Source of the DNA: Planctomycetota bacterium
GTDB taxonomy: Bacteria; Planctomycetota; GCA-002687715; DRQF01
NCBI GenBank assembly: GCA_015485455.1
Contig: WFTN01000099.1
Coordinates: 1 to 7,523 of the forward strand
Length of the DNA stretch: 7,523 nucleotides
Direction of reading: 5' to 3'
The position numbers were made by a program, and so were the translations under genes. The first letter of the stretch is position 1. Each line of letters opens with the position of its first letter. This document shows positions 6,574-7,523 of this stretch, piece after piece. The notes beneath the pieces were generated by a model. That model saw nothing but the letters and a program-made list of their open reading frames with translations, made no database searches and was not told where the DNA came from.

Positions 6574-6923
6574 GGGGGCGACATGGTATCGACCGGGCTT
6601 CCAAGACGTGGTCGTGGCGTGCAGAGGTCTCAGATCCTCTTTAATCCCTGAAACAACTTTTAGTTGCCAATAACAACTACGCATTGGCCGCTTAATTAGC
6701 GACCCGCTGCTGGAAGACATGCTTGCGATCTTTCAGCGGCGGCACAACAGCAAGCTGGTTTCACCAAGTCCGCCCTAACGCGGTGAAATAAGATTATGAG
6801 GGTATGTTCGACTTCCATCCTGTCGTTTGGAGGGAAGAAGAACGAGAAATAAACAAACGACTACGCACGTAGAAGCGACTGCCGAAGGGCATCGGGACGC
6901 GGGTTCAATTCCCGCCGCCTCCA
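6574..6923 (+). ncRNA. ssrA: tmRNA (one-piece), tag peptide ANNNYALAA
   Basis: This 350-nt RNA acts as alanyl-tRNA and short mRNA with SmpB in ribosome rescue. The 5' end GGGGGCG (6574-6580) pairs with CGCCTCC (6916-6922, one G-U), with discriminator A at 6923. The T-arm is GCGGG-TTCAATT-CCCGC (6899-6915). The conserved CGACTACGCACGTAGAAGC precedes it. The tag frame is GCC AAT AAC AAC TAC GCA TTG GCC GCT TAA (6666-6695), preceded by TAGTT, the expected form of the resume-codon determinant (TAGTC in E. coli). The stop codon sits in a small hairpin CGCT/AGCG (6689-6701). The encoded tag is nine residues, one shorter than E. coli ANDENYALAA; the YALAA protease signal is intact. CCA is not encoded. 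Confidence 0.97.
6666..6695 (+). CDS. tmRNA-encoded proteolysis tag reading frame
   Basis: Internal reading frame of the tmRNA. The resume codon GCC (6666-6668) is followed by codons for NNNYALAA and a TAA stop. With the Ala carried by tmRNA itself, a rescued protein would end in AANNNYALAA. The hydrophobic ALAA end is what ClpXP-type proteases recognise; the front half, which in E. coli binds SspB, is here a run of three Asn. Confidence 0.9.
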   Translation, partial: ANNNYALAA

Positions 6924-6930
6924 CTTACTC

Positions 6931-6967
6931 GAAGGCCCTATCCGCAAGGATGGGGCCTTCTTCTTTT
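6931..6967 (+). terminator. Intrinsic terminator of ssrA
   Basis: A 13-bp stem GAAGGCCCTATCC (6931-6943) / GGATGGGGCCTTC (6948-6960), with one G-U pair, closes on the tetraloop GCAA. It is followed by TTCTTTT, starting 8 nt after the tmRNA 3' end. Confidence 0.92.
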
Positions 6968-6969
6968 CC

Positions 6970-7015
6970 AAGAAGCGGGAATTGGCTTTAGCACCGATCC
7001 CGCAAGCGGCTTCTT
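6970..7015 (+). repeat. Imperfect stem-loop downstream of the ssrA terminator
   Basis: AAGAAGC (6970-6976) can pair with GCTTCTT (7009-7015), and GCGGGA (6975-6980) with TCCCGC (6998-7003). AAGAAG (6970-6975) can also pair with the T-rich CTTCTT just upstream (6960-6965) that forms the terminator tail. It may be a back-up terminator or chance; no long T-run follows. Confidence 0.3.
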
Positions 7016-7310
7016 TGCCCGCGGCGCTGACCACGCGGCCCTGTCGTTGAATTTGTGAAGAAAACTCGTCACTTCAGATGCCGTCCCTTGGCGGTCCATC
7101 TGATCCAAACCACGCCCTGCATTCTACGCGATCCCATCACCGTAAACTGAGCGACCATACACCTTGAAGTCTTTAGTCGTTTGGCTGGAACAGGACCTTT
7201 GAACCAAGTAGATGAAATCCTTGAGATTTCCTTAAGATATTCCTGAAAAGGTATTTAGAACAGGACTGAAGGCTCGCATCAGTGCTTTCGCAACGAATCT
7301 CGCCCGAATC

Positions 7311-7327
7311 ATTCCATATTCTGGAAT
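7311..7327. promoter_or_regulatory. Operator-like palindrome upstream of winged-helix gene
   Basis: ATTCCA-TATTC-TGGAAT is a perfect 6-5-6 inverted repeat ending 29 nt before the ATG at 7357. A second, wider pair TCATTC (7309-7314) / GAATGA (7331-7336) is nested around it. The position and symmetry fit a binding site for a dimeric winged-helix protein, possibly autoregulation. No binding protein is identified. Confidence 0.4.
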
Positions 7328-7356
7328 TTCGAATGACATTGAGTTAGAGTGGTCTC

Positions 7357-7523
7357 ATGAAAGGCCAAGACCTCATGATCCTGCTCGACTTAGTTGCCTA
7401 TCCAGCCGACCGTCGAAAATCCTATGCTGCCTTAGGGGTAGAACTCCATCTCAGTGCTTCTCAGATCCATGCGTCAACGAAGCGTCTCATCAGTGCTCGT
7501 CTCCTTGATGACAACCGAGCACC
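7357..7523 (+). CDS. Winged-helix (MarR-like) DNA-binding protein, N-terminal part only
   Basis: The frame starts MKGQDLMILLDLVAYPADRR and is cut by the window edge after 55 codons. Residues 22-50 (SYAALGVELHLSASQIHAST then KRLISARLL) read as a helix-turn-helix: helix, LHLSAS turn, recognition helix, then the wing approach. This suggests a small MarR-like transcriptional regulator. From memory, short proteins starting MKGQDL with this winged-helix exist in several phyla and are sometimes paired with a second gene, but I cannot verify that here. An in-frame TAG at 7345-7347 excludes a start before 7348, making the ATG at 7357 the first candidate. The ribosome binding site is poor. The partner gene, if any, would lie beyond the window. 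Confidence 0.65.
   Translation, partial: MKGQDLMILLDLVAYPADRRKSYAALGVELHLSASQIHASTKRLISARLLDDNRA

Larger units (their letters stand above)
6969..7356. other. Gene-free stretch before the terminal regulator gene
   Basis: No reading frame here looks coding. Small elements seen are a 9-bp direct repeat GAACAGGAC (7188-7196 and 7258-7266), an inverted repeat GAAATC-N5-GATTTC (7214-7230), an imperfect tandem repeat CCTTGAGATTT / CCTTAAGATATT (7219-7241), a direct repeat CGAATC (7294-7299, 7305-7310) and the palindrome at 7311-7327. The last 150 bases are A/T-richer than the rest and presumably hold the promoter of the downstream gene, but no clear -35/-10 pair stands out. There is no repeat of the ssrA 3' end that would mark an integrated element. 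Confidence 0.6.

Noticed and set aside
6488..6720. Open frames overlapping the tmRNA on both strands
   Set aside because: The region is fully explained by tmRNA structure and its internal tag frame.
6899..7356. Integration site of a genomic island at the ssrA 3' end
   Set aside because: No second copy of the ssrA 3' end and no integrase frame is visible downstream within the window.
1..7523. CRISPR array, insertion sequence or known defence operon
   Set aside because: I saw no regularly spaced repeats, transposase motifs or defence-protein motifs on either strand.

Overview
This is a 7.5-kb bacterial chromosome fragment made almost entirely of housekeeping genes for nucleic-acid and translation quality control. 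All coding assignments come from reading conserved motifs in the translations; no database search was possible. The G+C content looks close to half by eye. The rRNA-independent clues (long-armed tRNA-Leu and one-piece tmRNA, both without an encoded CCA end; a dGTPase-like HD protein; a divergent Ppx/GppA protein) fit a Gram-negative-type lineage outside the well-studied Proteobacteria, perhaps of the Planctomycetota/PVC kind. That placement is a low-confidence guess. The first 26 bases are not genomic: they are the inner part of a Nextera (Tn5 tagmentation) sequencing adapter, so the left edge is a contig end with untrimmed adapter and the true sequence begins at base 27.

Left block, minus strand (27-4557): a tightly packed cluster transcribed leftward in the order dgt-like HD triphosphohydrolase, rnc (RNase III), mfd (transcription-repair coupling factor). 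The gene gaps are about 57 and 9 nt and I see no terminator between them, so they probably form one operon. The mfd gene is cut at the adapter and lacks its C-terminal domain. A 12-codon mini-ORF with a strong ribosome binding site lies between dgt and rnc, and its stop overlaps the TTG start of rnc.

Middle (4558-5805): a divergent promoter region of about 200 nt holds several inverted repeats and separates dgt from a plus-strand Ppx/GppA-family gene. That gene ends at a strong hairpin plus T-run which can also serve the convergent tRNA-Leu(CAG) gene on the minus strand.

Right block, plus strand (5806-6968): tRNA-Leu and smpB are divergently transcribed from a short spacer carrying good promoter candidates for each. 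The smpB promoter sits so close to the ATG that the mRNA is probably leaderless. smpB is followed 82 nt later by ssrA (tmRNA, 350 nt, tag ANNNYALAA), closed by a 13-bp terminator hairpin. SmpB and tmRNA act together to rescue stalled ribosomes.

Right end (6969-7523): about 390 nt without a convincing gene but with several small repeats and palindromes, followed by the first 55 codons of a winged-helix DNA-binding protein cut by the window edge. I found no CRISPR array, insertion sequence, prophage or clear defence system. The most informative oddities are the adapter, the rnc leader mini-ORF, the short tmRNA tag, the likely leaderless smpB, the degenerate phosphate loop of the Ppx-like protein, and the operator-like repeats before the terminal regulator.
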